NCBI RefSeq assembly: GCF_002217435.1
Contig: NZ_MUHF01000019.1
Coordinates: 301,769 to 365,768, forward strand
Reading direction: 5' to 3'
DNA length: 64,000 nt
From: Flavobacterium reichenbachii
Lineage (GTDB): Bacteria; Bacteroidota; Bacteroidia; Flavobacteriales; Flavobacteriaceae
Positions 8,464 to 17,732 of this stretch are shown here, one piece after another. Each line of letters opens with the position of its first letter. The stretch's first letter is position 1. The position numbers and the translations under genes were made by a program. Below the pieces are notes generated by a model that worked only from the letters and a program-made list of their open reading frames with translations, was not told where the DNA came from and did not search any database.

Positions 8464-10671
8464 CTAAAGATTAAAATTTACACCTAAAACGATATTTCTT
8501 CCAATATTTGGAATTCCGTCTGTTTTTAATCTTGAAAGATGTGCGATATAACTTTTATCGAATAAATTGTTTCCGTTTAAATTCACGTCAAAAGCAGTTT
8601 TTCCTAGTTTAACAGTTCCTCCAAAACCTAAATTTACCAAAGTATAACCTTTAGAAGCAGTTTCAAAACCACTTACATTATCCTGACTGAAAGTAGAAGA
8701 AACATTTAGAGATGCAAAACCTTCGCTAAGCCAGTTTTTGATGTTAAATTCTGTTCTAAGCGTATTGTTCCAATTATTGGCAGGAATTAAAGGAAGATAA
8801 TCATTATTGTCTTTTTTACCTGTTACAGTTTCAAAACTAGTTTCAAAATGCAGCCAATCTAACGGATGAGGATGAAAATGCAGACCAATTTCTCCTCCAT
8901 ATAATTTTGCATTGTCCTGAACGTAAGCAAAAACATCGTTATCATCCAGAACATCTCCAGTTGGAGAAGTATAGATGTAATTATTGATATGATTGTAAAA
9001 TCCGTTTACGAAAAATTCAAAATGGGTATTTTTATATTCTAAATTCAAATCGGTTTGAACATTTTGTTCTGTTTTTAAATTTGAATTTCCAATTTCGTAT
9101 CGATTCGTTCCTTCGTGAACTCCGTTTGAAGTCAATTCGGCTAAATTTGGGGCTCTAAATCCTGTGGCCACATTCAATCGAAGCGTTAACGGTTCTGCCA
9201 GTTTTGTTTTATATCCTAACGACGCATTAAAACTATCAAAAGATTTGTCTAAAGCTTCAAAATATCCTTCTTCACCTTCAGTTCCATGAGCCTGAGAAGT
9301 AATGTTTCGGTTGTCAAAACGTAATCCGGCTTGTACAACACTGTTGTCCCATTCGTAATTTGCTGTTCCAAAAACACCAAAATCATTTGTTGTTGCATCT
9401 GGAATTAAATATTCTTCTCCAGAATTGGTATTGGTCTGGTGCATTCCCTGCACTCCAAGAATTGTTTCGATTTTACCCAATTTAGGGAAGTGATATTTAG
9501 CATTGTAATTAAAAGTGTTTAATTTCATGCGTAAAGATGCTTCATTGCTGTCTTCAAACTCGCTTCTGTCATTTGAAATATAACCCAGATCAACATCTAA
9601 TTTTGAGTTTTCAAAAAAGATGACATTGTTTAAACTCAATAAATGATTAAAGATGCCTTGTCTCGGAAATTGTGTGTCTTTGCTTGAAGACTGTTCGGCG
9701 ATTCCGTCTTCTGGAATACCAATATCAAGTTTGTTATAGTTGTATCTCAAAACACTTGAAAAACTCGAATTGCTGTATCCGATTCCGGTTTTAAAATCAG
9801 TTTCGTTATAACGTGAATTGGTTACACGGTCACCATCTGCAATTTTATAATCAGAATGGGTGTTAAAACTTCCTCTGGCCAGAAATTTCCAATTATCTGT
9901 AGAAGTTTTTAAGCCGATAGAAGAATTGCTTCCTTGTGTGTTTGTGAAATATTTTTGACTGAAATTGGCTTTGAAGGTATTAGCATCAGCAAATTTTTCA
10001 GGATTAAAATATAAAACACCTCCCAAAGCATCAGATCCATATAATAGAGAAGCGGGACCTTTTATAACTTCGACACTTTCGATTCCGGCATCGTTTAAAC
10101 CCAGACCGTGTTCGTCTCCAAACTGCTGATTCTCGATACGAACGCCTTGCGAATAAACCAAAACACGATTACCGCTAAGTCCTCGAATAACCGGTTTTCC
10201 TATAGAAGTTCCTGTAGAAATCTGAGACACTCCAGGAATTGTGGCCAAACCTTCTATTAAGGTTGAAGTTCCCTTTTGCTGTAAGGTTTTAATGCTTTCG
10301 TGTTCTACTTTCATTACGTTTTGCGATTGCAGTTTGTTAAAAGGAGTTGACACAATTACTTCATCCATTTCTAGAATAGATTCTGCTAAAGTGATGTCTA
10401 AAGTATTTTCTTTTAATAATTTAGCAATTGTGTTGTTTTGCGTTGTATATCCTATAAAGGCAAAAGAAAGGTGTAAACTTCCGTTTGGAAGATTGCTAAA
10501 TTGATATTTCCCATTTGTATCTGTAGTAGTTCCTTTATGCAATTCTGGTGCATAAACAGAAACTCCCGGCATTGGCTGGTTTTGAGAATCGGTTACAGTT
10601 CCCGAAACAGAATTTTGAGCAGAAAGAATGCTGGAAAACCCTAAAATAAGGGCAATTATTATTTTTTTCAT
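8464..10671 (-). CDS. TonB-dependent outer-membrane receptor
   Basis: A 735-residue outer-membrane active transporter. It has a signal peptide (MKKIIIALILGFSSILSAQ), then a carboxypeptidase-like regulatory domain (about 20-105, VSGTVTDSQNQPMPGVSVY). The plug follows (about 115-225, with GVSQISTGTSIGKPVIRGLSG and IKGPASLLYGSDALGG), then a 22-strand barrel ending in FNL. Length is that of ordinary metal or siderophore receptors rather than SusC proteins, and there is no SusD partner. The upstream same-strand neighbour is a short His/Cys-rich protein, which suggests metal uptake, by inference only. The plug motif resembles zinc/copper and heme receptor types. Confidence 0.95.
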   Translation of the reverse strand: MKKIIIALILGFSSILSAQNSVSGTVTDSQNQPMPGVSVYAPELHKGTTTDTNGKYQFSNLPNGSLHLSFAFIGYTTQNNTIAKLLKENTLDITLAESILEMDEVIVSTPFNKLQSQNVMKVEHESIKTLQQKGTSTLIEGLATIPGVSQISTGTSIGKPVIRGLSGNRVLVYSQGVRIENQQFGDEHGLGLNDAGIESVEVIKGPASLLYGSDALGGVLYFNPEKFADANTFKANFSQKYFTNTQGSNSSIGLKTSTDNWKFLARGSFNTHSDYKIADGDRVTNSRYNETDFKTGIGYSNSSFSSVLRYNYNKLDIGIPEDGIAEQSSSKDTQFPRQGIFNHLLSLNNVIFFENSKLDVDLGYISNDRSEFEDSNEASLRMKLNTFNYNAKYHFPKLGKIETILGVQGMHQTNTNSGEEYLIPDATTNDFGVFGTANYEWDNSVVQAGLRFDNRNITSQAHGTEGEEGYFEALDKSFDSFNASLGYKTKLAEPLTLRLNVATGFRAPNLAELTSNGVHEGTNRYEIGNSNLKTEQNVQTDLNLEYKNTHFEFFVNGFYNHINNYIYTSPTGDVLDDNDVFAYVQDNAKLYGGEIGLHFHPHPLDWLHFETSFETVTGKKDNNDYLPLIPANNWNNTLRTEFNIKNWLSEGFASLNVSSTFSQDNVSGFETASKGYTLVNLGFGGTVKLGKTAFDVNLNGNNLFDKSYIAHLSRLKTDGIPNIGRNIVLGVNFNL

Positions 10672-10836
10672 TTGAAAATGATGCTATAGTTAATGGATTT
10701 TCTTTTTAAAATAAAATGAAACTAACAGTAAAACTTTCCGATCCCAATGAATATTTGGACTGGAAAATTGAACTGATTTTTGCAAATCAATTTAAAGCGA
10801 AACAATTGTTTTTTTTGAATTCGATTATTCGAAAAA

Positions 10837-11190
10837 TTAAGAAACTAAAGTTGCGGGAGGACCGCGTAATAAATAAGAGCTTCCGGAAAATGTAAATATA
10901 TTTTCTTCGGCAGTAAAAAAATAAGGAGTTTCTCCCTGAAAAGTTTGAAAGTGAAATGAAAAATTATCAGGAATTATAAAGCTTCCGAAAACAAAATCGC
11001 AGACGTAACATAAATCAAAATTATGATGCTGATGCGTTATTTCGCCATTAGGATCATTGTAATCATGATGGCATTGTTTTTCTGAAAGCTGTTTTACAAT
11101 ATGCTCATAACTGTGTATGGACTGAAACAGCATTGAAAACAATACTATTACAGCAAAAGAGAAACTTAGTATGAGCTGTTTTTTCTTCAT
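10837..11190 (-). CDS. His/Cys-rich small membrane-anchored or secreted protein
   Basis: About 117 residues. I chose the ATG at 11190 (MKKKQLIL) over the upstream TTG at 11199, because it places the Lys cluster directly before the hydrophobic helix (ILSFSFAVIVLFSMLFQ). After the helix come H- and C-rich segments: SYEHIVKQL, CHHDYND, THQHHNFDLCYVC. These could bind a metal in the periplasm. The gene lies 165 bp upstream of the TonB-dependent receptor on the same strand and is probably co-expressed. I do not recognise a named family. A TACCTTTG box at 11204-11197 is very close to the ATG, so the 5' end is uncertain. Confidence 0.7.
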   Translation of the reverse strand: MKKKQLILSFSFAVIVLFSMLFQSIHSYEHIVKQLSEKQCHHDYNDPNGEITHQHHNFDLCYVCDFVFGSFIIPDNFSFHFQTFQGETPYFFTAEENIFTFSGSSYLLRGPPATLVS

Positions 11191-11412
11191 TTCCAGCAAA
11201 GGTATAAAAGATCTCCTGAAAATTGATTTATTTTTTAGATCTCTGGCGCTGGTTTGTTGAAAATAATGCAGTAAATCATTTTAATCCGGGTAAAAAAGAG
11301 AATATTTGTTTTCTAATCGTATCCTGAGGCAGCATTATATTATATTTGTAAGTAAAATAAATTAACTCCAAAAAACGTTTACCTGATAACCTTCAAAAAA
11401 ACAAAAGACAAT

Positions 11413-12117
11413 ATGCGATTCATTTTTAGCTGCTTATTTTTAGTAACGTTTTTCAATATGTCTGCACAGGAAGAAGTTAAACCTGAAATTAAGCCGTTGG
11501 TAAAAATCGATTCTTTGTATCGCGAAGATCAGTTTTACTTTTCGGTAACCTATAATATGTTTACAGATGTTCCTGTAAAATTCAGGCAGAATAAATTTTC
11601 GCTTGGACTTTCTGGTGGTTTTCTTCGGGATATACCTTTAAATAAAAGCAGAACAGTAGCTTTTGCTACAGGATTAGGGTTGAGTTATCAGAATTATTTT
11701 CAAAATCTTACCATTTCTAAAGATGCGGATGGTGCACGGGTTTACGGTGTAAATGATTATGGAGAATTTGTCTCTAACCGATACAGACAGTATGCAGTTG
11801 AGATGCCGGTAGAATTTAGATGGAGAAATTCGACTTTTGAGAGTACTAAATTCTGGAGGATTTATGGCGGAATGAAATTCAGTTATATATTTTCGAGCAG
11901 TTCTATTCTGGACGATGGAGAAAATACATACAGAATTAACAACAATCCAGACATCAATAAACTTCAGTACGGAGTTTATCTTTCTACAGGTTATAATACC
12001 TGGAATCTTTATTTGTATTACGGCTTAAATCCTTTATTTAAGTCTGCAAAAACTGTTGCAGGAGATAATGTTAATATAAAATCGCTTAATGCCGGGCTGA
12101 TTTTCTATATCTTATAA
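11413..12117 (+). CDS. Outer-membrane beta-barrel protein (porin-like, OMP_b-brl family)
   Basis: A 234-residue protein with a signal peptide (MRFIFSCLFLVTFFNMSAQ). The mature protein shows the eight-strand pattern of PorT-like barrels: FYFSVTYNMF, FSLGLSGGFLRDIPL, VAFATGLGLSYQNYF, YAVEMPVEFRWR, FWRIYGGMKFSYIF, YGVYLSTGYN, LYLYYGLNPLF and LNAGLIFYIL. It resembles the family of the gliding/type 9 secretion protein PorT, but the neighbourhood is not that of porT, so I give no symbol. A TATATTTG box lies at 11341-11348. The stop overlaps the 3' end of the converging gene by 6 bp. Confidence 0.8.
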   Translation: MRFIFSCLFLVTFFNMSAQEEVKPEIKPLVKIDSLYREDQFYFSVTYNMFTDVPVKFRQNKFSLGLSGGFLRDIPLNKSRTVAFATGLGLSYQNYFQNLTISKDADGARVYGVNDYGEFVSNRYRQYAVEMPVEFRWRNSTFESTKFWRIYGGMKFSYIFSSSSILDDGENTYRINNNPDINKLQYGVYLSTGYNTWNLYLYYGLNPLFKSAKTVAGDNVNIKSLNAGLIFYIL

Positions 12118-12717
12118 CCACAAAAACAAAAACAAAACCTGTGGCATAACACCAATTATCAATCCGAGGAAAATCTCTTTTGGAGTATGTGCTCTCATTT
12201 CTAATCGTGATGATGCAGTAATACCAGTCATTAAAACCAAAAACGCAGACCAATACGGATTTTGCATCTGCAGATGAATGTTAAGTCCGATTACAAAAAT
12301 AGTCAGACTGCTAACAGCAAGCATATGCAAACTGGCTTTAATCTTAAAAAGAGAACAGATTAAAGCTATAATAGTACTGAACAAAGCACCCAGAAAAAAG
12401 AAATGCAGCTCTGGATAACGAAGAATAACAATGCTTCTTTTTACCAATAAAATATACAAAAAACACTGTAGAACAAGCGGAATCCTGCGCTCGGCAGTTT
12501 CAGGAAGCATAATAGATTTTACATGTCCCGTTGAGCGAAGCAACAGAAAAAACAAAATTGGAACCGCAATTGTAATGATCAAAATCTGAAACAAAACAAA
12601 GTACTTTTCCTGATTAGAAAAAAGATCTTTTTTGCAAAAAAGGTAAAATAAAGTGGCATAGATCGATATAAATATCGGATGCAGGATATAGGAGAATAAA
12701 GGGAGGATTTTTTTCAA
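12112..12717 (-). CDS. PAP2-like integral membrane protein
   Basis: A 201-residue protein with about six transmembrane helices. The likely start is TTG at 12717, giving the normal MKKILPLFSY start; no ATG lies upstream in frame, and a TATATTTG box (12748-12741) sits just before it. The C-terminal segments KASLHM and SSRLEMRAHTPKEIFLG resemble the second and third PAP2 phosphatase motifs (PSGH and SR-x5-H). The sequence matches them only partly, so catalytic activity is uncertain. It might act on undecaprenyl- or lipid-phosphates in the inner membrane. It converges on the barrel gene with a 6-bp overlap. Confidence 0.65.
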   Translation of the reverse strand: MKKILPLFSYILHPIFISIYATLFYLFCKKDLFSNQEKYFVLFQILIITIAVPILFFLLLRSTGHVKSIMLPETAERRIPLVLQCFLYILLVKRSIVILRYPELHFFFLGALFSTIIALICSLFKIKASLHMLAVSSLTIFVIGLNIHLQMQNPYWSAFLVLMTGITASSRLEMRAHTPKEIFLGLIIGVMPQVLFLFLWL

Positions 12718-12806
12718 AGCAACAAGATTTGTGGTTTCAACAAATATAAGTAAATATAATTTTTAGGCGTGAATTTCATTAATTTTGACAAAAAGAAACT
12801 TTATAA

Positions 12807-15275
12807 ATGAGCATAAATTTAAAAAGCCTTGTTTCGGTTCTTGATGCCGAATGGAATGGCTCAGATATCGATATTTTTGTTGATCACATTTCGATTGACA
12901 GCCGATCTTTACAAAACGGACCTCAAACATTGTTTATTGCCCTTTCTGGTGTTAATAATGATGCTCATTTGTATATAGCTGAACTAATAGAAAAAGGAGT
13001 TCAGAATTTTGTCGTGCAGTATATTCCGGAAAATGTTAAAGGCAAAGCCAATTTTTTTATTGTAAAAAACACCCTAAAAGCACTCCAGGAATTGGCGGCT
13101 TATTACAGGAATTTATTCCAGATTCCGATTATTGGATTAACGGGAAGCAACGGAAAAACAATTGTAAAAGAATGGCTTAATTTCTTATTGAGCCCAGATT
13201 ATAATATCATCAGAAGTCCAAAAAGTTACAACTCGCAGGTTGGTGTGCCGCTGTCTGTTATTGCGATTAACGAGAAACACAATTTAGGAATATTTGAAGC
13301 CGGAATTTCGACCGTTAACGAAATGGCTAATCTGGAGAAAATCATCAAGCCGACTATTGGTGTTTTAACGAACATTGGTTCTGCACACGATGAGGGCTTT
13401 TTAAATTTAGTCCAGAAGATCGATGAAAAATTGATTTTGTTTAAAGATTGTCCGGTAATTATCTATCAAAAAACTGAAGTTGTCGACTCTTGTTTGACCC
13501 AGTTTGCTGCAGAATATATGATGCATCCGCGAAAGCTGTTTTCTTGGAGTTTTACAGATAACAGCGCCGATGTTTTTATTCTGAAAAAAGAAAGTAAAAA
13601 CGAGCATACTCACATTCAATATCAATATAAAGGAGAAAATTTTAGTTTAGAAATTCCGTTTAGCGATTCGGCTTCTGTAGAAAATGCTATTTCCTGCTTG
13701 TTAGTTTTGTTGTATTTTAATTATAATCAAGAAGTTATTCAAAGTCGAATTGCGATGCTTTATCCCGTTCGAATGCGTCTTGAAGTGAAAAACGGAATTA
13801 ACAATTGCAGTATCATAGATGACAGTTACAGTTCTGATTTTCAATCGCTCAAAATCGCTTTGGATTTTCTGGAAAGTCAAAAGAAAAACGCATCCAAAAC
13901 AGTTATTTTATCTGATATTTTTCAGAGCGGCTTTTCTAAAGAAGAATTGTACTCAAAAGTGGCCCAGCTGATTTCAGACAATAAAGTAAATCGTGTAATT
14001 GGTATTGGATCCACAATTTCTTCTTTTGCGTCTAAATTTGCCAACAGCCGAATGTTTCAAAACACGGCCGATTTTATTAATGAAATAGAAAATCTTAATT
14101 TCAATAACGAAACAATTTTAATAAAAGGAGCACGTTCTTTTCAGTTTGAAGAAATTGTTTCGCTTCTTGAAGAGAAAACACACGAAACAGTTCTCGAAAT
14201 TAATTTGGATGCTATTACGCATAATTTTAATTACTTTAAATCTAAGCTTAAACCAGATGTTAAAATGATGGTTATGGTAAAAGCTTTTGGTTACGGAAAC
14301 GGCGGTTTAGAAATCGCAAAATTACTCGAGCATCATAAAGTCAATTATTTGGGTGTGGCTTTCGCCGATGAAGGAATTTCACTAAAAAACGGAGGCATCA
14401 CGCTGCCAATTATGGTGCTAAATCCAGAGTCTACCAGTTTTCCTTCGATTATTCAGTATCAATTAGAACCTGAAATTTATAGTTTAAAAGGATTAAATGC
14501 CTTTTTAAAGATTGCCAGAGAGAAGAATTTAAAAGATTTTCCGATTCATATCAAAATAGATACCGGAATGCATCGTTTAGGTTTTGAAGACAACACAATC
14601 GATGAATTAATCGTGACTTTAAAAGGAAATTCGACCGTTCGTGTTCAAAGTATATTGTCACATTTGGCAACAAGCGATGATCTGCAGCATTTTGATTTTG
14701 TAAATCAACAAATCGATTTATTTGAGAAATTGTCATCAAAATTAATGTCAGAATTGAATATAAATCCGATTCGTCATATTTTAAATACGTCTGGAATCAG
14801 TAATTTTCCTGATGCGCAATATAATATGGTGCGTTTGGGAATTGGTTTATACGGAGTTTCTAATGATCCGGCAGAACAAAAATATCTTGAGAATGTAGGC
14901 ACTTTAAAATCGATTATTTCGCAGGTGCGCACTATTCCCGCGGGCGACAGCGTAGGTTACGGACGTCGTTTTATGGCTGAGAAAGAAACAAAAATTGCAA
15001 CAATACCAATTGGTTATGCAGACGGAATTTCGAGATTATGGGGAAATGAAGCAGGTTTCGTAGTCATTAAAAATCAAAAAGCAAAAATTGTCGGCAGTGT
15101 CTGTATGGATATGCTGATGGTGAATGTAAGTCATATTGATTGTAAAGAAGGCGACTCCGTAATAATTTTCGGCGAAAGCCCAACAGTTATCGAAATGGCC
15201 GAAGCTTTAAAGACTATTCCGTATGAGATTATGACGAGTATTTCGCAGCGCGTGAAACGAGTATTTTTTAGATAG
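12807..15275 (+). CDS. murF-alr: Fused MurF ligase / alanine racemase
   Basis: An 822-residue bifunctional cytoplasmic enzyme for peptidoglycan precursors. The MurF half (about 1-445) adds D-Ala-D-Ala to UDP-MurNAc-tripeptide; its ATP loop is GLTGSNGKTIVKEW near residue 110. The alanine racemase half (about 455-822) makes the D-alanine that MurF needs. Its PLP lysine is Lys492 in MVKAFGYGNGG, and the VGYGRRF motif holds the second catalytic Tyr near residue 718. This fusion is a known Bacteroidetes arrangement. A TAATTTTG box at 12780-12787 is the probable -7 element. Confidence 0.97.
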   Translation: MSINLKSLVSVLDAEWNGSDIDIFVDHISIDSRSLQNGPQTLFIALSGVNNDAHLYIAELIEKGVQNFVVQYIPENVKGKANFFIVKNTLKALQELAAYYRNLFQIPIIGLTGSNGKTIVKEWLNFLLSPDYNIIRSPKSYNSQVGVPLSVIAINEKHNLGIFEAGISTVNEMANLEKIIKPTIGVLTNIGSAHDEGFLNLVQKIDEKLILFKDCPVIIYQKTEVVDSCLTQFAAEYMMHPRKLFSWSFTDNSADVFILKKESKNEHTHIQYQYKGENFSLEIPFSDSASVENAISCLLVLLYFNYNQEVIQSRIAMLYPVRMRLEVKNGINNCSIIDDSYSSDFQSLKIALDFLESQKKNASKTVILSDIFQSGFSKEELYSKVAQLISDNKVNRVIGIGSTISSFASKFANSRMFQNTADFINEIENLNFNNETILIKGARSFQFEEIVSLLEEKTHETVLEINLDAITHNFNYFKSKLKPDVKMMVMVKAFGYGNGGLEIAKLLEHHKVNYLGVAFADEGISLKNGGITLPIMVLNPESTSFPSIIQYQLEPEIYSLKGLNAFLKIAREKNLKDFPIHIKIDTGMHRLGFEDNTIDELIVTLKGNSTVRVQSILSHLATSDDLQHFDFVNQQIDLFEKLSSKLMSELNINPIRHILNTSGISNFPDAQYNMVRLGIGLYGVSNDPAEQKYLENVGTLKSIISQVRTIPAGDSVGYGRRFMAEKETKIATIPIGYADGISRLWGNEAGFVVIKNQKAKIVGSVCMDMLMVNVSHIDCKEGDSVIIFGESPTVIEMAEALKTIPYEIMTSISQRVKRVFFR

Positions 15276-15342
15276 TGTAAGGTACTTTCGGGAAAATTGC
15301 TTATTTTCGATCTTCATTTATTAAAATCTAAAACTAACAATT

Positions 15343-15726
15343 ATGAGTATAATTTCGGAATTTAAGGAATTTGCAATGAAAGGCAACGTAGTCGATTTGG
15401 CTGTCGGTGTAATTATTGGAGCGGCTTTTGGCAAAATAGTAAGCTCATTAATTGAAAATGTAATAACGCCATTGATCTTGAAGCCGGCCTTAGATGCCGC
15501 ACATTTATCTACTATCGAAGAATTGACTGCTTTTGGTGGTGTAAAATACGGCTTGTTTATTTCGGCAGTAATTAACTTTATAATTGTTGCTTTTGTTTTA
15601 TTTTTAATCATAAAAGGAATAAATAACCTTAAAAAGAAAGAAGAGCCGGCACCAACTGCACCAGCAGGACCAACTCAGGAAGAACTGCTTATTCAGATTA
15701 GAGATCTTTTAAAGAATAAACAATAA
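15343..15726 (+). CDS. mscL: Large-conductance mechanosensitive channel MscL
   Basis: A 127-residue inner-membrane channel that opens under hypo-osmotic shock. The signature N-terminus is present: SEFKEFAMKGNVVDLAVGV followed by IIGAAFGKIVSSL. Two transmembrane helices (about 15-45 and 65-90) flank a short periplasmic loop, and a charged C-terminal helix ends the protein. Length is normal for the family. The gene has its own terminator and lies 67 bp after murF-alr, possibly co-transcribed with it. Confidence 0.97.
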   Translation: MSIISEFKEFAMKGNVVDLAVGVIIGAAFGKIVSSLIENVITPLILKPALDAAHLSTIEELTAFGGVKYGLFISAVINFIIVAFVLFLIIKGINNLKKKEEPAPTAPAGPTQEELLIQIRDLLKNKQ

Positions 15727-15757
15727 ATAATATATACCGCTGCACTAAGTCTAACTT

Positions 15758-15788
15758 AACCGCTTCTTGATTGAGGCGGTTTTTTTTT
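15758..15788 (+). terminator. Terminator after mscL
   Basis: Stem AACCGCTTC (15758-15766) with GAGGCGGTT (15773-15781), one G-T wobble, followed by eight T residues. Confidence 0.85.
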
Positions 15789-15814
15789 AATCTAATACTA
15801 AAGATTGTAAGAAT

Positions 15815-16429
15815 ATGAAAATACAGGTTTTAAATGAGCGAGTTCAGAAGCTTTTTAGGAGCGGTTCATATTCTATGGATACAACTAAACAAATTGAAGC
15901 AAAGCTTAAAACGTTAAAGAAAGAAAAGGGAGTTGCTATTTCAGATCTGTTGCTGTTTAATTTGAATAATAAAGATTTAAAAGGAGTGAACGCTATACTG
16001 GGCTTTTTGATGGCTGTTTATGATTTTGAAGGAGAAGAAGAGCAGATAATAAGTCTTGCCCTGATTAAAATACTGGCAAAACTTACGCCATTGTATCGTA
16101 AATCAGGTAATCTGGAGATAGAAACTTTGTATTACTTGATTTTTGATATTATTTTTCAGAATACGGGGCTTATAGAAGAATTAGATCTGAAATCAAAAGA
16201 GGCTCTGATCTGTGAAATTATTGAAATCTCAAAATTGAAATACTCAGAAGACAAAACCAAGGATAGTGATTTACTAATGGCACTTCAAAAAATTATAGAT
16301 ATCGGATTTTATTTTGGAGATCAGAAAGGAAAAAAAATGTTGGAAAGTGGCTTTTTGAATCATTTCGATGAGTTTATTGCAGGTTGTGCAAAAGATGAAT
16401 TGGAGACAAATTGGCCTGATAGCATTTAA
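15815..16429 (+). CDS. Hypothetical alpha-helical protein
   Basis: A 204-residue soluble protein with no signal peptide and no transmembrane segment. It is dominated by amphipathic helices rich in Leu, Lys and Glu (IEAKLKTLKKEKG, ALIKILAKLTPLYRKSG, LMALQKIIDIGFYFGD), suggesting an all-helical repeat-like fold. I do not recognise a family. It lies between mscL and asd, with its own possible transcription start in the 88 bp after the mscL terminator. Codon use looks like that of its neighbours. Confidence 0.7.
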   Translation: MKIQVLNERVQKLFRSGSYSMDTTKQIEAKLKTLKKEKGVAISDLLLFNLNNKDLKGVNAILGFLMAVYDFEGEEEQIISLALIKILAKLTPLYRKSGNLEIETLYYLIFDIIFQNTGLIEELDLKSKEALICEIIEISKLKYSEDKTKDSDLLMALQKIIDIGFYFGDQKGKKMLESGFLNHFDEFIAGCAKDELETNWPDSI

Positions 16430-16498
16430 AATTATTTGTACTTAGATAATTTTACACATTGTTTGATTTGTAACATTTTGTTATTTTTTGTGAAGCCC

Positions 16499-16529
16499 CT
16501 TGTTTTGTTTTTTATTATGGCTACTTTTG
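16499..16529 (+). promoter_or_regulatory. Promoter of asd
   Basis: CTTG at 16499-16502 and TACTTTTG at 16522-16529, spaced 19 bp; the -7 box ends 38 nt before the asd ATG. Confidence 0.6.
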
Positions 16530-16567
16530 CAGAGTAGATTAAGATTAATGATATTAAAAATATAAAA

Positions 16568-17557
16568 ATGAGAATAGCAGTTGTAGGTGCTACCGGAATG
16601 GTAGGCGAGGTAATGCTTAAAGTTTTAGCAGAAAGAAATTTTCCTGTTACAGAATTAATTCCCGTTGCATCTGAAAGATCAGTAGGAAAAGAAATTGAAT
16701 ATAAAGGAACAAAATATAAAGTAGTAGGTTTACAAACAGCAGTTGACTTAAAAGCTGATATTGCGGTTTTTTCTGCAGGAGGTGATACATCTTTAGAATG
16801 GGCGCCAAAATTTGCAGCTGCCGGAACAACCGTTATTGATAATTCATCTGCATGGAGAATGGATCCTACAAAGAAACTTGTAGTTCCGGAAATCAATGCT
16901 TCATCTTTAACAAAAGAAGATAAAATTATTGCAAACCCAAACTGTTCTACAATTCAGATGGTTTTGGCTTTGGCTCCTCTGCATAAAAAATACAACATTA
17001 AAAGAATCATTGTTTCTACTTACCAATCGATCACAGGAACTGGTGTAAAAGCGGTAAAACAATTAGAAAACGAATACGCAGGAATTCAGGGTGAGATGGC
17101 TTACAAGTATCCAATTCACAGAAATGCAATTCCACACTGCGACAGTTTTGAGGAAAACGGATACACTAAAGAAGAAATGAAACTGGTTCGTGAAACTCAA
17201 AAAATTCTTGGCGATAATACCATTAGAGTAACAGCGACAGCAGTTCGTGTACCAGTTGTTGGCGGACACAGCGAGGCAGTAAACGTAGAATTTACAAATG
17301 ATTTTGATGTAAACGAAGTTCGCGAAATTCTTCATAATACAGACGGAGTAACGGTACAAGATAATTTAGACACCTTTACGTACCCAATGCCATTATACGC
17401 TGAAGGTAAAAATGATGTTTTTGTTGGAAGAATTCGTCGTGACGAAAGCCAGGAAAATACACTAAACATGTGGATTGTTGCAGATAACTTAAGAAAAGGC
17501 GCTGCTACAAACACGATTCAAATCGCTGAATATTTGATTCAGGCTGGTTTGGTTTAA
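16568..17557 (+). CDS. asd: Aspartate-semialdehyde dehydrogenase
   Basis: A 329-residue cytoplasmic enzyme that reduces aspartyl phosphate to aspartate semialdehyde, the branch point to lysine, diaminopimelate, threonine and methionine. The Rossmann start VVGATGMVGEVML binds NADP. The catalytic Cys is Cys126 in NPNCSTIQM, and the later active-site region is NAIPHCDSF and VRVPVVGGHSEAVNV, including the family His. Length is normal. Diaminopimelate supply links it to the peptidoglycan genes upstream. It is transcribed alone, from its own promoter to its own terminator. Confidence 0.97.
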   Translation: MRIAVVGATGMVGEVMLKVLAERNFPVTELIPVASERSVGKEIEYKGTKYKVVGLQTAVDLKADIAVFSAGGDTSLEWAPKFAAAGTTVIDNSSAWRMDPTKKLVVPEINASSLTKEDKIIANPNCSTIQMVLALAPLHKKYNIKRIIVSTYQSITGTGVKAVKQLENEYAGIQGEMAYKYPIHRNAIPHCDSFEENGYTKEEMKLVRETQKILGDNTIRVTATAVRVPVVGGHSEAVNVEFTNDFDVNEVREILHNTDGVTVQDNLDTFTYPMPLYAEGKNDVFVGRIRRDESQENTLNMWIVADNLRKGAATNTIQIAEYLIQAGLV

Positions 17558-17587
17558 TTTGAAAAATTAAAGAAAATTGTTATAAAG

Positions 17588-17625
17588 AAAAAACCGTAAT
17601 TGCAGTGATGTAATTACGGTTTTTT
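17588..17625 (+). terminator. Terminator after asd
   Basis: Perfect 14-bp inverted repeat (arms 17588-17601 and 17612-17625) ending in a T-run. It belongs to a 58-nt sequence (17575-17632) that occurs again at 18340-18396. Confidence 0.9.
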
Positions 17626-17732
17626 CGATTTTATCAATGTCTTGTTTTTTAGTTTTATGGTTTTTTAGAGTTGATGATATTTTGTAAAAGCCTAATGATA
17701 TATATATTTATTTCAATCAAAACATTCGAATT

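Noticed and set aside
10716-10895. 59-residue plus-strand frame between the receptor and the small His/Cys protein
   Set aside because: It overlaps the end of the minus-strand small gene, has no recognisable features and lies antisense in what looks like a co-directional pair.
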